Below, one piece after another: positions 27,401 through 35,188 of a stretch of DNA of 56,875 nt. The notes beneath the pieces are model-generated. The model had not been told where the DNA came from. It did no database searches and saw only the letters and a list, made by a program, of their open reading frames with translations. The translations under genes were made by a program, and so were the position numbers. Each line of letters opens with the position of its first letter. Positions within the stretch are counted from its first letter, which is position 1. This DNA comes from an uncultured Phocaeicola sp. (GTDB taxonomy: Bacteria; Bacteroidota; Bacteroidia; Bacteroidales; Bacteroidaceae): assembly GCA_948956705.1 (NCBI GenBank), contig CARCZS010000018.1, forward strand, positions 1 through 56,875. Reading direction: 5' to 3'.

Positions 27401-27886
27401 CTCTATAGTCAACGACTCTCGGGCTACACCAAACAGTACCTTTAGTTCCTCGCCAGTGTAGTAGCGCACCTGAAACAGCGTCACCACGCGCTTGTCCACA
27501 TTGCAGAACGATGCAAGCAATACCGAACGAGCCCCTTTGTCGCGCAATCTCAGCGTGGTTGTGCTCGCTGCACCCTCCTGCTGCTGATTGCCATAGTTGC
27601 CAAAGAAGTACGATTCCTCTGTACGGTTGCCCTTCTTCTCCACACCCGATGATTGATTGTAAAATCGTTGGCGCTTCAGTGGCACCATCAGCGTGAGCAG
27701 AGCATCTATCAGCGTACTCTTGCCCGAGGCGTTTGCTCCGGTCAATAGCGAGTTGTTACCATGCAAATTCATATGGTACACTTTTTTGTCAAAGGTTCCC
27801 CAATTCCACACTTCCAAATAGTCAAGCTTAAAGCCTGCCACTTCCGAACTGGTATTAAATAGGTTCATCTGCTGCATTATAGTCAT
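24485..27886 (-). CDS. jetC: Wadjet SMC-like ATPase JetC
   Basis: This 1133-residue SMC/MukB-like protein has Walker A GANASGKST (residues 50-58), two long coiled-coil arms (about residues 260-440 and 660-830) around a hinge region, the ABC signature GQLSGGEKAQLTYTILGSAI and Walker B FRFIAIDEAFRAQDEDKARY near the C-terminus. It is the motor that extrudes DNA loops and recognises small circular DNA by size. It starts inside the end of jetB; ATGs at 27886, 27877 and 27868 are all possible. Confidence 0.92.
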   Translation of the reverse strand: MTIMQQMNLFNTSSEVAGFKLDYLEVWNWGTFDKKVYHMNLHGNNSLLTGANASGKSTLIDALLTLMVPLKRQRFYNQSSGVEKKGNRTEESYFFGNYGNQQQEGAASTTTLRLRDKGARSVLLASFCNVDKRVVTLFQVRYYTGEELKVLFGVARESLTIERDFSEFDLHGDWRKRLTKKYNTNETKRTIEFFDGPVAYGEKMITLFGMRSDKALTLFNQIVGVKVLDDLDSFIRTNMLEELPAEEKYQELKDNFQNLMEAKTNIDKVKEQIAQLEPINALTEELKEIDIRIDEMEQEKSVAAYWFAARTVDLCDKELVCCKSDLRKLEDRLKELKVQKGELEQEQMRLTVAIEKDEVGQQIHEIEKEINQRVRIRDNRKAKAEEYDKLAKLVKMEQSPDVEVFEINRATAKREKDALQVTIDRQLMEEKRQAQNRQDEISSNIEERMATIRYLQQHKNNISGRVAEIRDEILEAVGATTEEIPFIGELICVKDDERDWEYSIERILHNFALRLVVPEKYYKQVNEYVNGHNLRGRIVYQRYQGAETIREFEDRTLKADSLLRKLEYKPMCLYLDWLEDRLFAEFNYSCVDSLADFNHLQEKAVTKEGLIKARGGKHEKDDRPEIRGKEHYVLGWDNKEKIAVLQAEVRQLQQEEKMTAAKVRKLEEDIKNAQKKRETYLTLFSKYDKFDDIDWQSCVLVIQQKQEQKRQLEEANNRVKILQEQLAGVRKEIGLLDDENNEAIKKKTLSENRENKLKERRNESNSALAQIGVVDTDTFESQHTDLLNVALEDLNGKRDTLQHEIDLALQKQRETKSRKNSDLKNLIYRFKNPAEEITMKYHDWRSDVSRLPEAVEFMGEYQAYYQRLLDEDLPGFESRFNKYLQENIINKVSAFNVFFQNWCQSITKTIDQLNSYLIGIDFKDAPKTYIQLVATKRLNVDVKEFQNLLSSAIPNIHEMNSTIDGSKIHFEQHIEPLMSRLQVESWRKSVMDVRGWYTYKSEEFYQDDGQKRNTYEAMGQLSGGEKAQLTYTILGSAIAYQFGLTKSGLDSSFRFIAIDEAFRAQDEDKARYLISLCKQLHLQLLVVTPSDNIHIVENDISYVHYVERKGNCSVLYNMPISEFKAERERSMEV

Positions 27887-28439
27887 TAAGTTTGTTTTTA
27901 AATTCTAATATATCGTCCAGTGTCACCTTATCCTTGATGATGCGATGTATCTTATAGCGCTTCTCACCCTCAATATGCTTTGCTTCCACCAGGAAACCAA
28001 AGCCTGCTATGCTGTCTATATAGCGGTCAAGATCTTTCTCAAACTTGGCACGATTGAATGTGGCGGGAAGAAACAATTCTGCCTCTTCCTTTATTTCAGT
28101 AGCAGTTACATACTTGTCCGAAGCCTGCGACTCTGTTGGATTGCTGTCGAAGTCTTCGAGTATCTGCCTCAACACGATGAGTATCACCGAAACCTCAAAA
28201 CCATACGACCTTCTCGACACCATGTTCAATGTTTTGTCTTCGTCCAATTTCATTTGCTTGACAAAGGCAAAACCTTCATCCTTTTTCACGATGAGTTCCA
28301 GTCCCATCACACTGATATAGTCCTGAATCTCGCTTTGGTAGTCGAGTAAATCATTCCAAACTACATCGTCTTTCTCTACGATGCCTTTCAACAGTTTCAC
28401 TACAGCCCTGCTGTATGGTTGTATATTTGCTGCGTTCAT
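27855..28439 (-). CDS. jetB: Wadjet protein JetB (DUF4194, MukE-like)
   Basis: This 194-residue winged-helix protein resembles the MukE-like JetB: AVVKLLKGIVEKDDVVWNDL at the N-terminus, then VSRRSYGFEVSVILIVLRQI and FLPATFNRAKFEKDLDRYID. It bridges JetA and the JetC ATPase heads. It overlaps jetA by four bases and jetC by up to 32, as expected in a tight operon. Confidence 0.88.
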   Translation of the reverse strand: MNAANIQPYSRAVVKLLKGIVEKDDVVWNDLLDYQSEIQDYISVMGLELIVKKDEGFAFVKQMKLDEDKTLNMVSRRSYGFEVSVILIVLRQILEDFDSNPTESQASDKYVTATEIKEEAELFLPATFNRAKFEKDLDRYIDSIAGFGFLVEAKHIEGEKRYKIHRIIKDKVTLDDILEFKNKLNDYNAADEPI

Positions 28440-29884
28440 CTTGTTATTATAATTTCGGGAATTGATATGGTTTTATTTTCTGTAAAAATAATATGTTGCT
28501 GGCGTTCTTCGCTTACCACCGTCTTATATTCCTTCAGCACGCCAATGTATCCAAACACTTCCGACAGACCTTTCTCCACGCCTTCGTTCCGCTCTATCAC
28601 CTCTGCCAGGGTCGTCTGCTGTCTGTCGTTCAACACCTCGTTGATGCGGTCTCTCAGCACCTTTCGGTCGATGTGATACGGATTGTAGAGTTTACCAATA
28701 CTCTCCAAATCAGCCAGACTCAGTCCGGCTATGTCAGGCTTATCCTTATACACAGTTTCTTTTACAGGTGTGAGGGTAAGAGGGCGCTCCAGCGGCAGAT
28801 TGATGTCAATGGTTTCGTATTCAAGCGAAGCATCTGGCTTTTCTTTCCGTCTGCTGGCTTCGATGAGTAGTTTCTTTATATCGTTGATTACTTGCTTTGT
28901 CGCCTCAGCATTCATATGTCCGTTCTGGCGAATGATTCGACTCAGTTTCTCGCTCATGCGGTCGTTGGTTTTCGCAACCTTCTCACCAGCGTCAAACAGA
29001 TGCTTTTTCATTTCCTTGAGAAACATGTCATGTGCATCAATGCCTCTATTTTCCAGCGTTTTGTAGAGTGCACCAGCCAACTCGTCCCATTCTTTCTGCA
29101 GATCGGCCGAGAGCAGAAACTCCCAAAATGCATAGAAACTTTTGCCTTGTTGCGATTGTTTTAGTTCGCCATATGCATCAAAGATGTAGTTCAACAAAGC
29201 TTTCTTCTCTGCATTTTCTGTCTGACGTTCGTATATCTCTTTGATAATCCCCTTAAAGTTGTCATCCACCTCTTTGAAATCGCTCAGCAGTTCCTTCGCC
29301 AGTTTGTTCAAACTGTTGTATCGTGGTTCTATCTGGTAGTCCTCGTAAACCTCGACCTCTTCGCCCATCTCCAGCCGCTGAATCTGATGCTCTATCTCCA
29401 TTTTTTTGGTTCGAAGCAATTCTAGTCGCTTCTCACGGTCCTCGTTCGAGTATTCCACCAATTCCTTCAGTTGGGAAAACAGTGTCTTGAACTTTGATTC
29501 AGTACCGATGTAATCTTCTTTTTTCAAGCTCACCACCCAATCTATCAATTTGCTTGTGTGTGACGAAATCTCGTATATCACCTCTCCCTCTTCGTTCTGA
29601 TAATTGGTCAAGAATCCCTTGTCTGTCCAGTCTTTGATGAGCCGTTTCGCTTTCTGTTCGTTAGACTCTACTAGTCTCGTCATTTCAGAATCATCCTCCA
29701 CCAACGTATTTTCCTGCTCATCCAGTCGGTTCTCCAGTAGCATGTGCAAGCGTTCCTGCATTATAGCCGCCTGTCCTTCAAACGCTTCAATGACAAAAGA
29801 CAAGAAGAAATCCACACTTCTTGATTTTATGAGTCGTACGCTTGGTGACTCTCGTAATATTTGTGTTATTTCTTCTACTTGCAT
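28436..29884 (-). CDS. jetA: Wadjet protein JetA (DUF3375, MukF-like)
   Basis: This 482-residue DUF3375 protein begins with the winged-helix-like region ILRESPSVRLIKSRSVDFFL and later has a helical middle (VSLKKEDYIGTESKFKTLFS) and a C-terminal region (ALEEXX-type charged helices replaced here by LSLADLESIGKLYNPYHIDR). JetA is the kleisin-like subunit of the complex. DUF3375, DUF4194, SMC and DUF3322/DUF2220 in this order define type I Wadjet. It is first in the minus-strand operon. I found no convincing promoter in the 120 bases upstream. Confidence 0.88.
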   Translation of the reverse strand: MQVEEITQILRESPSVRLIKSRSVDFFLSFVIEAFEGQAAIMQERLHMLLENRLDEQENTLVEDDSEMTRLVESNEQKAKRLIKDWTDKGFLTNYQNEEGEVIYEISSHTSKLIDWVVSLKKEDYIGTESKFKTLFSQLKELVEYSNEDREKRLELLRTKKMEIEHQIQRLEMGEEVEVYEDYQIEPRYNSLNKLAKELLSDFKEVDDNFKGIIKEIYERQTENAEKKALLNYIFDAYGELKQSQQGKSFYAFWEFLLSADLQKEWDELAGALYKTLENRGIDAHDMFLKEMKKHLFDAGEKVAKTNDRMSEKLSRIIRQNGHMNAEATKQVINDIKKLLIEASRRKEKPDASLEYETIDINLPLERPLTLTPVKETVYKDKPDIAGLSLADLESIGKLYNPYHIDRKVLRDRINEVLNDRQQTTLAEVIERNEGVEKGLSEVFGYIGVLKEYKTVVSEERQQHIIFTENKTISIPEIIITR

Positions 29885-30003
29885 AAATGTTATTCGAAAT
29901 TATTTTGTTTAAAATCCATCAGTGTCTTAAATATTACATTCAAACACTTTTAAGGTGTTATTTATCTTTACACACAAAACACCACCATTGAATCATTGAA
30001 GTT

Positions 30004-30717
30004 CTATAATTCATTTTCCCCAATCCTTGCGATCAGTTCAGCATTCAGTTTCTCATCTCGTCCCAACAATTGCCGTACAAGCTGATAAATCGTAGTGCAA
30101 GGATTTTGATTTGCATAACGTGAATCTGCATATTCTAAATGCTTCGCTTCCGCATACCGCAAGGCGGACTCCATTGAGCCGTAAGTAGTCATTATCTTAT
30201 AATTGTTAGGATCTTTCTTGGCGTATCTGTACTTTTTCTTCGATTTATATTTCGGAGAAGCATTTACAGCTGTTGAAATCTTCTCTTCATAATCCTTTCG
30301 AGACACTCCTGTTATTACATTCTGAAAATGATATAGATACCACAATTCGAATGCTTCATTACTCCAGGCTACCTCAATGCTATTTTTTTGTCCCATCGCA
30401 ATGGCTTCGTTGAAATCCTTTGCAGGAAATTCATCCCTATCGAAAACAGCCCAAACACGGTCATAGTTATTCTTATTTTTAAGATCAATGGCCTTCTCCA
30501 CAACATCTTTTGTTCCACGCCCAAGCCCTTTAACCTCGATGTCATATACAATTACCCCCTGTTGCTTTTCGGCAAAAGCTTCAAAGTAATTAGGTTCAGT
30601 CTTTGTCCCTTCGCACACAATTAACACAGAGCAACGTATGACTTTCTGTTCTCTCTTTTGCGATTGCCTCCTAAATTTTGAAGAAGCATTATCTATCTTT
30701 ATTCTCTTTGCTGCCAT
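30004..30717 (-). CDS. rloB: RloB-like TOPRIM protein (AbiLii-like)
   Basis: This 237-residue RloB family protein has TOPRIM residues E36 in LIVCEGTKTEPNYFEAF and D93/D95 in VWAVFDRDEF. It also has the family blocks IEVAWSNEAFELWYLYHFQN and YRYAKKDPNNYKIMTTYG. RloA/RloB pairs resemble the lactococcal AbiL abortive infection pair, in which an ABC-type ATPase acts with a TOPRIM nuclease. It lies 12 bases downstream of its ATPase partner. All key residues are present, so this module looks functional. Confidence 0.85.
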   Translation of the reverse strand: MAAKRIKIDNASSKFRRQSQKREQKVIRCSVLIVCEGTKTEPNYFEAFAEKQQGVIVYDIEVKGLGRGTKDVVEKAIDLKNKNNYDRVWAVFDRDEFPAKDFNEAIAMGQKNSIEVAWSNEAFELWYLYHFQNVITGVSRKDYEEKISTAVNASPKYKSKKKYRYAKKDPNNYKIMTTYGSMESALRYAEAKHLEYADSRYANQNPCTTIYQLVRQLLGRDEKLNAELIARIGENEL

Positions 30718-30729
30718 AGCCTTACATTA

Positions 30730-32001
30730 TTAATCATTCAATATATAAGGAATGGCACCATAACGACCGGCGATATAGTTTTTCTCATAATTTGCATCAT
30801 TACGAGGTTTGGTCCCGTCTGGGAGTACGATATCAATCAGACTATACAAATCCGTCTGCTCTTTAGAATCTTTCTCCGTGAACCATATCTGGTCTCGTCT
30901 TAAAATTTTCTGAGAAAGTAAGTGCGTATCGTGGGTAGTGAATATCAATTGGGCATTCTTTGGATTTGTTTCCGGATTATTGAATAATTCAATAATATAC
31001 TGAGAAATCAGAGGGTGCATTTTTGCATCCAGCTCATCGATGACAAGCACGCTCCCAGAATAAAGCGTTTCGAATATCGGTCCCGAAAGATCAAATAACT
31101 TATTTGTACCGGAAGATTCCCTATCTTCAAACGAGAAGTTAATTGTACCTACTATATTACCTTTATCTGAATATACGTTATGTATAGAATCCAACTCAAT
31201 ACTCTTCTTGCCTTGCGTTTCTCTTTGGAAGAGTGCTCGTAATTCCATAGGCAAGTCCTGAGGAATATTGGGTTCTTCCTCATGAGTAAGAATGTTGTTA
31301 AATCCAAGTCTCAATTTCTGGAAGAAGTTGAGAGCATCAACACTCAAAGATTCTTTTTTGTGAAAAAATAATTTTGAATATGCTCTATATTGTTGATTAT
31401 TCAATCCAGAAATCACATTAAAGTCCGATTGAAACCAAGAAATAACCTGACGAGATATTTCACCGCCTAACTGTTGGCATAATGACAGGAACAAACGGTT
31501 GTCATTGGTCTTTTCTTCATATCCGACTCCTTCCGGGAAATTATTCTCATCTACACAAATCCCATCTTCGTTTCTTACGAACATCATCTGCTCTTTAGAA
31601 CGAGGTGTTGTTTTCCGGAATAACCATTCTTCAACGATACGCTCCAGATTATACCTGAATCCATATCTGTAACAATACTCTCCTTTCAAAAATATAATCT
31701 CAAACATAGAGGGATGGTGATTGTCCTTCAAAAGAAGAAATGGGTCATATTCCAATTGCTCATTGTCATTTAACTTCACCGACAACAACACGCAACTCGC
31801 CATTGCGTGCATCGCACTGACAAGATTGGATTTCCCACTTGAATTGGCACCATACAGCGCAAGCGAACGAAGCAGAGTATATTTATTGCAGTCAAACAAG
31901 TTCGTTTCAGTACATTCTTTCAAAGCTTTATCGGCCTCCAATACTAAGGTCTTTTTCCTATAAAACGACCTGTAATTCTCAACTGTAAATTCAAGTAACA
32001 T
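30730..32001 (-). CDS. rloA: RloA-like AAA/ABC ATPase (AbiLi-like), intact module
   Basis: The ATG at 32001 (MLLEFTVENYRSFYRKKTL) is the natural family start; the longer frame begins with TTG. Walker A is GANSSGKSN (residues 51-59). Walker B is SVLVIDELDAKMHP and the H-loop region is TTHDTHLL, ending in GRYGAIPYI. The ATPase probably controls the RloB nuclease that follows. A -7 element (TACCTTTG) lies at 32052-32059, so the pair can be transcribed apart from the upstream module. Confidence 0.85.
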   Translation of the reverse strand: MLLEFTVENYRSFYRKKTLVLEADKALKECTETNLFDCNKYTLLRSLALYGANSSGKSNLVSAMHAMASCVLLSVKLNDNEQLEYDPFLLLKDNHHPSMFEIIFLKGEYCYRYGFRYNLERIVEEWLFRKTTPRSKEQMMFVRNEDGICVDENNFPEGVGYEEKTNDNRLFLSLCQQLGGEISRQVISWFQSDFNVISGLNNQQYRAYSKLFFHKKESLSVDALNFFQKLRLGFNNILTHEEEPNIPQDLPMELRALFQRETQGKKSIELDSIHNVYSDKGNIVGTINFSFEDRESSGTNKLFDLSGPIFETLYSGSVLVIDELDAKMHPLISQYIIELFNNPETNPKNAQLIFTTHDTHLLSQKILRRDQIWFTEKDSKEQTDLYSLIDIVLPDGTKPRNDANYEKNYIAGRYGAIPYILND

Positions 32002-32051
32002 ATATCTGACTTTTAAGTGTTTCAATTATTTTTCATAACTGTTTTCGAGTA

Positions 32052-32059
32052 CAAAGGTA
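32052..32059 (-). promoter_or_regulatory. Bacteroidota -7 element for the intact rloAB module
   Basis: Minus-strand TACCTTTG is 50 bases upstream of the ATG at 32001. It indicates an own promoter for the second module. Confidence 0.45.
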
Positions 32060-32258
32060 CAAAATTCAATTCATATAATGCATATTTTTGAGATATTTTC
32101 TCAAAAATATGCATACAGCATCTATTACATTTGCTGATTCAAAAAATAACATGCTGAAAATCAGCAGATAATCGTTATCTATACACATAATCATATCCGC
32201 ATGATTGTGTGCAAAATTATGTAGAAATGAAATATTGTTGAAATTTCTTTTATGCTGA

Positions 32259-32889
32259 CTAAAGGTACTGAACCATTTCATGCATTTGTGTCGCATACAA
32301 GACAGTTATTCTGTTATCATCCTCAGCATAGTAAGCAATACAGTGTTCTATTCCATTCAACATATTTTCAAATGCCAAACAAGGGTTCAACCCTCCACTG
32401 ACTAATGTGTTACCCAAGGCCTTCATTTTTTTGCTCCGAGTAGTAATAGGTTCTGTTTTCAAGCATCCAAGAACTTTTTCTGGACTATCCAAATAACAAT
32501 AATACAACCAAATCTCAAAACAAGGATTGCTCACGACCCATCTACCTTGTACATCGGTTTGATTACCTTTAAATATTTTCTCCAACTGATCATAGAATTC
32601 ATCTACATCCGAAAGGAGAAATACTTTGTCCATAGTATCCAGTTGGAAAAAGCTGCGATTCTATTTTTATTTCTCCTGTCAACTGTATTTATTCCCACTT
32701 CTCTTGCATCTGATATGGCTGTAATCCTTGTCCTTTTTCAGACATAAATACAACTCTTAAAGAGTTAAGCTCACGCTGTTTAATCAATTCCAGAAGAAAA
32801 TCCTTTCCCCCCAGAGAGTACGAATATAAGACTGGTGGAAAGAATCCCTTCAGGCTTTTGGTAAGCAGAAGACACTCCTGATGTTTCAT
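32259..32889 (-). pseudogene. RloB-like gene of the second module, broken
   Basis: ATG 32889 gives VVFMSEKGQGLQPYQMQEKW, then TAA at 32689-32691. In the same frame the sequence goes on (IQLTGEIKIESQLF) until a run of five A (plus strand 32647-32651). Dropping one base there continues QLDTMDKVFLLSDVDEFYDQ and SNPCFEIWLYYCYLDSPEKV, to a natural end at 32259. One nonsense and one frameshift thus interrupt a protein of about 209 residues. The ATPase partner next door is intact. Confidence 0.75.
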
Positions 32890-33008
32890 ATACCTGACAA
32901 TTCTCCTTATTTTGGGTTATAGACTGATGTACAAGCTATTTAGGAGTTAATCTTGAGTATTTTTTTTGAATATGTAAATTTAGATAAATCCATAACAATA
33001 TTAACATT

Positions 33009-34319
33009 TTACATATTCAATTCACCAATAAAAGGAATAGCGCCATAACGCCCCTCCATATATCCGTTCTCAATATTAATTGTGTTGTGAATCTTAAAAT
33101 CGTTTAATGAATACATATGACTCCCACCATCCTTCTTTTCAACCATCCAAGCTTCATCGGTGCGCAAAAAATCCTGATTTAGCAAACAGGTCTGATGCGT
33201 TGTAAAAATAAGTTGTCCATTGGTGTCCTGTGAGGAAAAATAACGGACAAGTTCCCTGACCAAATGTGAATGTATGCTATGATCGAGTTCATCTATGATT
33301 ACCGTCTTGGCGGATTTCATTGCATCATATAATGCCGGAACAAGCGACAGTAATCTAACCGTACCGTCAGACTGTGCCTGGATATCCATATCCTTTGAAA
33401 ATCCGTTTTTACCAAATTGCTGGAATAGCATTTGACTTATCTTCTGCACTCCATCTTCTACACTAATAGATCTTGTATTTCTGAAATCAACGACCTCCGA
33501 CAACACTCCGGAACGCATTTCTTTAAGTTTGTCCATAGGTAGATTACTGATGTCATGGGTACTCATCCAATCTTCAAAATTTTCTGTTTCGACATTAACT
33601 CTGTTAATACCAAGACCAAGTACCTTAAATATATCCGAAGCAAATTGATTGATTTCTTTGTTGCTCTTGAATATTCCAATCAGTGCAGGATTGAAAGAAT
33701 GCAAGCCAATTATTGTAAGTTCGTCCTCAAACCATTTTTGTGCAATACTAATATTTTCATCCGTCAATACCGGCATATCATTGTTTATAGTCAAAAGACT
33801 GGAAAATGGATTTTTTTCTATCCATCCCAAAACCATATTGCCTACTTCCTCTGAAGGCGTAACTGCATATTCGATTTTGCCCTCTTTGCGAGTGAAAACA
33901 TTATGGTTTTCTTCCGAACCCAAACCGGAAATCTGTAGTATTTCGGAAACAATCCCAGTATTCATAATTTCCACAGAGTATATATATGGAATTCCTGTTT
34001 TTGTCTCAAACTCTATTGTCAGTTCCATAGGTTCTGTTCCTGTATTTTCTTTTAACGCAAAGATGTACTTACCAAAGGTATCCTTGTCGAGAAAACTTTT
34101 GTTCAAAGCTATTGCTTTCAAGAAATTGATACCCTTTAACAAATTGGATTTTCCAGCGCCATTGGCTCCATATATAGCAGCCATTTTCAATACAGGCAGT
34201 TTCTCATTAAGCATAGTAATATGGTTAGACAAGGTTGTCCTTTTCATATTAGGAAACATATCAAACTGAACCTCATCATTGAATGACAGAAAATTCTTCA
34301 ATATAACACGCAGTATCAT
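33009..34319 (-). CDS. RloA-like AAA/ABC ATPase of the second module
   Basis: ATG 34319 (MILRVILKNFLSFNDEVQFD) is preferred to a TTG 13 codons upstream. The protein has 436 residues with Walker A GANGAGKSN, Walker B TVIIDELDHSIH and H-loop region TTHQTCLL, ending MEGRYGAIPFIGEL. It has the same architecture as the RloA 1 kb downstream but is clearly divergent, so this is a second system and not a recent duplication. Its rloB partner is disrupted. The promoter region carries a 26-bp perfect palindrome. Confidence 0.82.
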   Translation of the reverse strand: MILRVILKNFLSFNDEVQFDMFPNMKRTTLSNHITMLNEKLPVLKMAAIYGANGAGKSNLLKGINFLKAIALNKSFLDKDTFGKYIFALKENTGTEPMELTIEFETKTGIPYIYSVEIMNTGIVSEILQISGLGSEENHNVFTRKEGKIEYAVTPSEEVGNMVLGWIEKNPFSSLLTINNDMPVLTDENISIAQKWFEDELTIIGLHSFNPALIGIFKSNKEINQFASDIFKVLGLGINRVNVETENFEDWMSTHDISNLPMDKLKEMRSGVLSEVVDFRNTRSISVEDGVQKISQMLFQQFGKNGFSKDMDIQAQSDGTVRLLSLVPALYDAMKSAKTVIIDELDHSIHSHLVRELVRYFSSQDTNGQLIFTTHQTCLLNQDFLRTDEAWMVEKKDGGSHMYSLNDFKIHNTINIENGYMEGRYGAIPFIGELNM

Positions 34320-34381
34320 AAAATAGTATTTAATAAAATAATCAAACAGTAATATCAATGAGACATTAACCTATCTCAATG

Positions 34382-34389
34382 CAAAGATA
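34382..34389 (-). promoter_or_regulatory. -7 element of the promoter for the right-hand rloAB module
   Basis: Minus-strand TATCTTTG matches TAnnTTTG, 63 bases upstream of ATG 34319. A TTTC in place of the TTTG -33 box lies 20 bases further and overlaps the palindrome at 34408. Confidence 0.5.
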
Positions 34390-34407
34390 ATTAAAACAAC
34401 CAGAAAT

Positions 34408-34433
34408 GTGAAATTTTCACGTGAAAATTTCAC
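34408..34433. promoter_or_regulatory. 26-bp perfect palindrome, probable operator
   Basis: GTGAAATTTTCAC is followed directly by its reverse complement GTGAAAATTTCAC. The palindrome covers the -33 position of the rloA promoter, where a dimeric repressor would block RNA polymerase. No regulator gene is obvious beside it. Confidence 0.65.
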
Positions 34434-34773
34434 GCATTAAAAATAAAGAAAGGCATCAAGATAAATAATATTGCTGGCGAAAAGAGAAAATACAAGATTC
34501 TATTAACCAATATCAGTCATTATGAAGTTGTATAATGTTTGGTTTAGAACCTTTTTAAATATACAAGATACTAGACTAAACCTATAATTTCTTTTCTCTA
34601 ATAAACGGCACTCTATGCATCTTGAATCTGGGTTAGAATTAATACTACTAGGTATCAGATTATGATAACTATGCAGAGAATTCTTCCTTTTTCTTTTGGT
34701 TAGCATACGATTTTGAGAATTACTTAGTTCCAAAAAATTATGTTTTCTTTTTTTAGTGTTATTTTTGTATAAA

Positions 34774-34792
34774 TTTTGTCCCCAGTTTGTCC
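34774..34792 (+). repeat. 19-bp direct repeat, right copy
   Basis: TTTTGTCCCCAGTTTGTCC is identical to 8119-8137. It lies 64 bases before the mnmE-end copy. Confidence 0.65.
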
Positions 34793-34856
34793 CTCTTCAT
34801 ATAAATAATAGGGAAAAGCATACTAAATATCAATATATTACAAATCAATTTATATT

Positions 34857-34874
34857 TTCTGCATCGGTAAGTAG
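34857..34874 (+). other. attR-like site: second copy of the mnmE 3' end
   Basis: TTCTGCATCGGTAAGTAG encodes FCIGK-stop in the same orientation as mnmE, with ATATT before it recalling the IF of the family C-terminus. It is followed by CTGATTATCA, also present 11 bases after the mnmE stop (7997-8006). It has no gene in front of it, as expected when an island separates a target gene from its displaced 3' end. Confidence 0.7.
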
Positions 34875-34915
34875 CTGATTATCAACAATATTACAATATA
34901 TCGCTAACTGTCTGA

Positions 34916-34940
34916 AAGCCACCGTTTTGGTGGCTTTTTT
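34916..34940 (+). terminator. Intrinsic terminator beside the right 222-bp repeat
   Basis: AAGCCACC pairs with GGTGGCTT around GTTTT, followed by TTTT. It stands in the same place relative to the 222-bp repeat as the terminator at 13318, although the stems differ. Confidence 0.65.
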
Positions 34941-34942
34941 CA

Positions 34943-35164
34943 TTTTAACACTTTCCATTTGAAACTTGTTACAACCAGTTTTTAAGGGTAAATTTGGCTC
35001 AAATATCGTTCCTATCCCTAAATTTTGCGACCAAATGGCAATCGGAAAATGACATATATGGCACCTTATGCAAAAACTGCAAAAGTGATAAATGTGCGCC
35101 CGTTGACATGTTGGACACCTCGTGAAAATTCCTGCAAATACCTGAAAATTGCTGCAAAGGAAAT
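34943..35164. repeat. 222-bp direct repeat, right copy
   Basis: Partner of 13362-13583, about seven mismatches and no gaps. The copies are 21.6 kb apart in direct orientation; recombination between them would delete the Abi, NACHT-TIR, Wadjet and RloAB genes. Confidence 0.85.
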
Positions 35165-35188
35165 GGACGATTTTAACATGCCAAAAAA

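Larger units (their letters stand above)
34434..35188. other. Right end of the island and junction
   Basis: No reliable gene. In order it holds AT-rich sequence, the right 19-bp repeat (34774), the mnmE-end copy (34857), a terminator (34916) and the right 222-bp repeat (34943-35164). A 76-codon minus-strand frame at 34503-34733 has no recognisable features. Confidence 0.55.

Noticed and set aside
32066..32296. 76-codon minus-strand frame after the broken rloB
   Set aside because: Overlaps the rloB C-terminus in another frame; AT-rich and without features.
34503..34733. 76-codon minus-strand frame
   Set aside because: Composition looks random, no domain, and it lies in the AT-rich island end.
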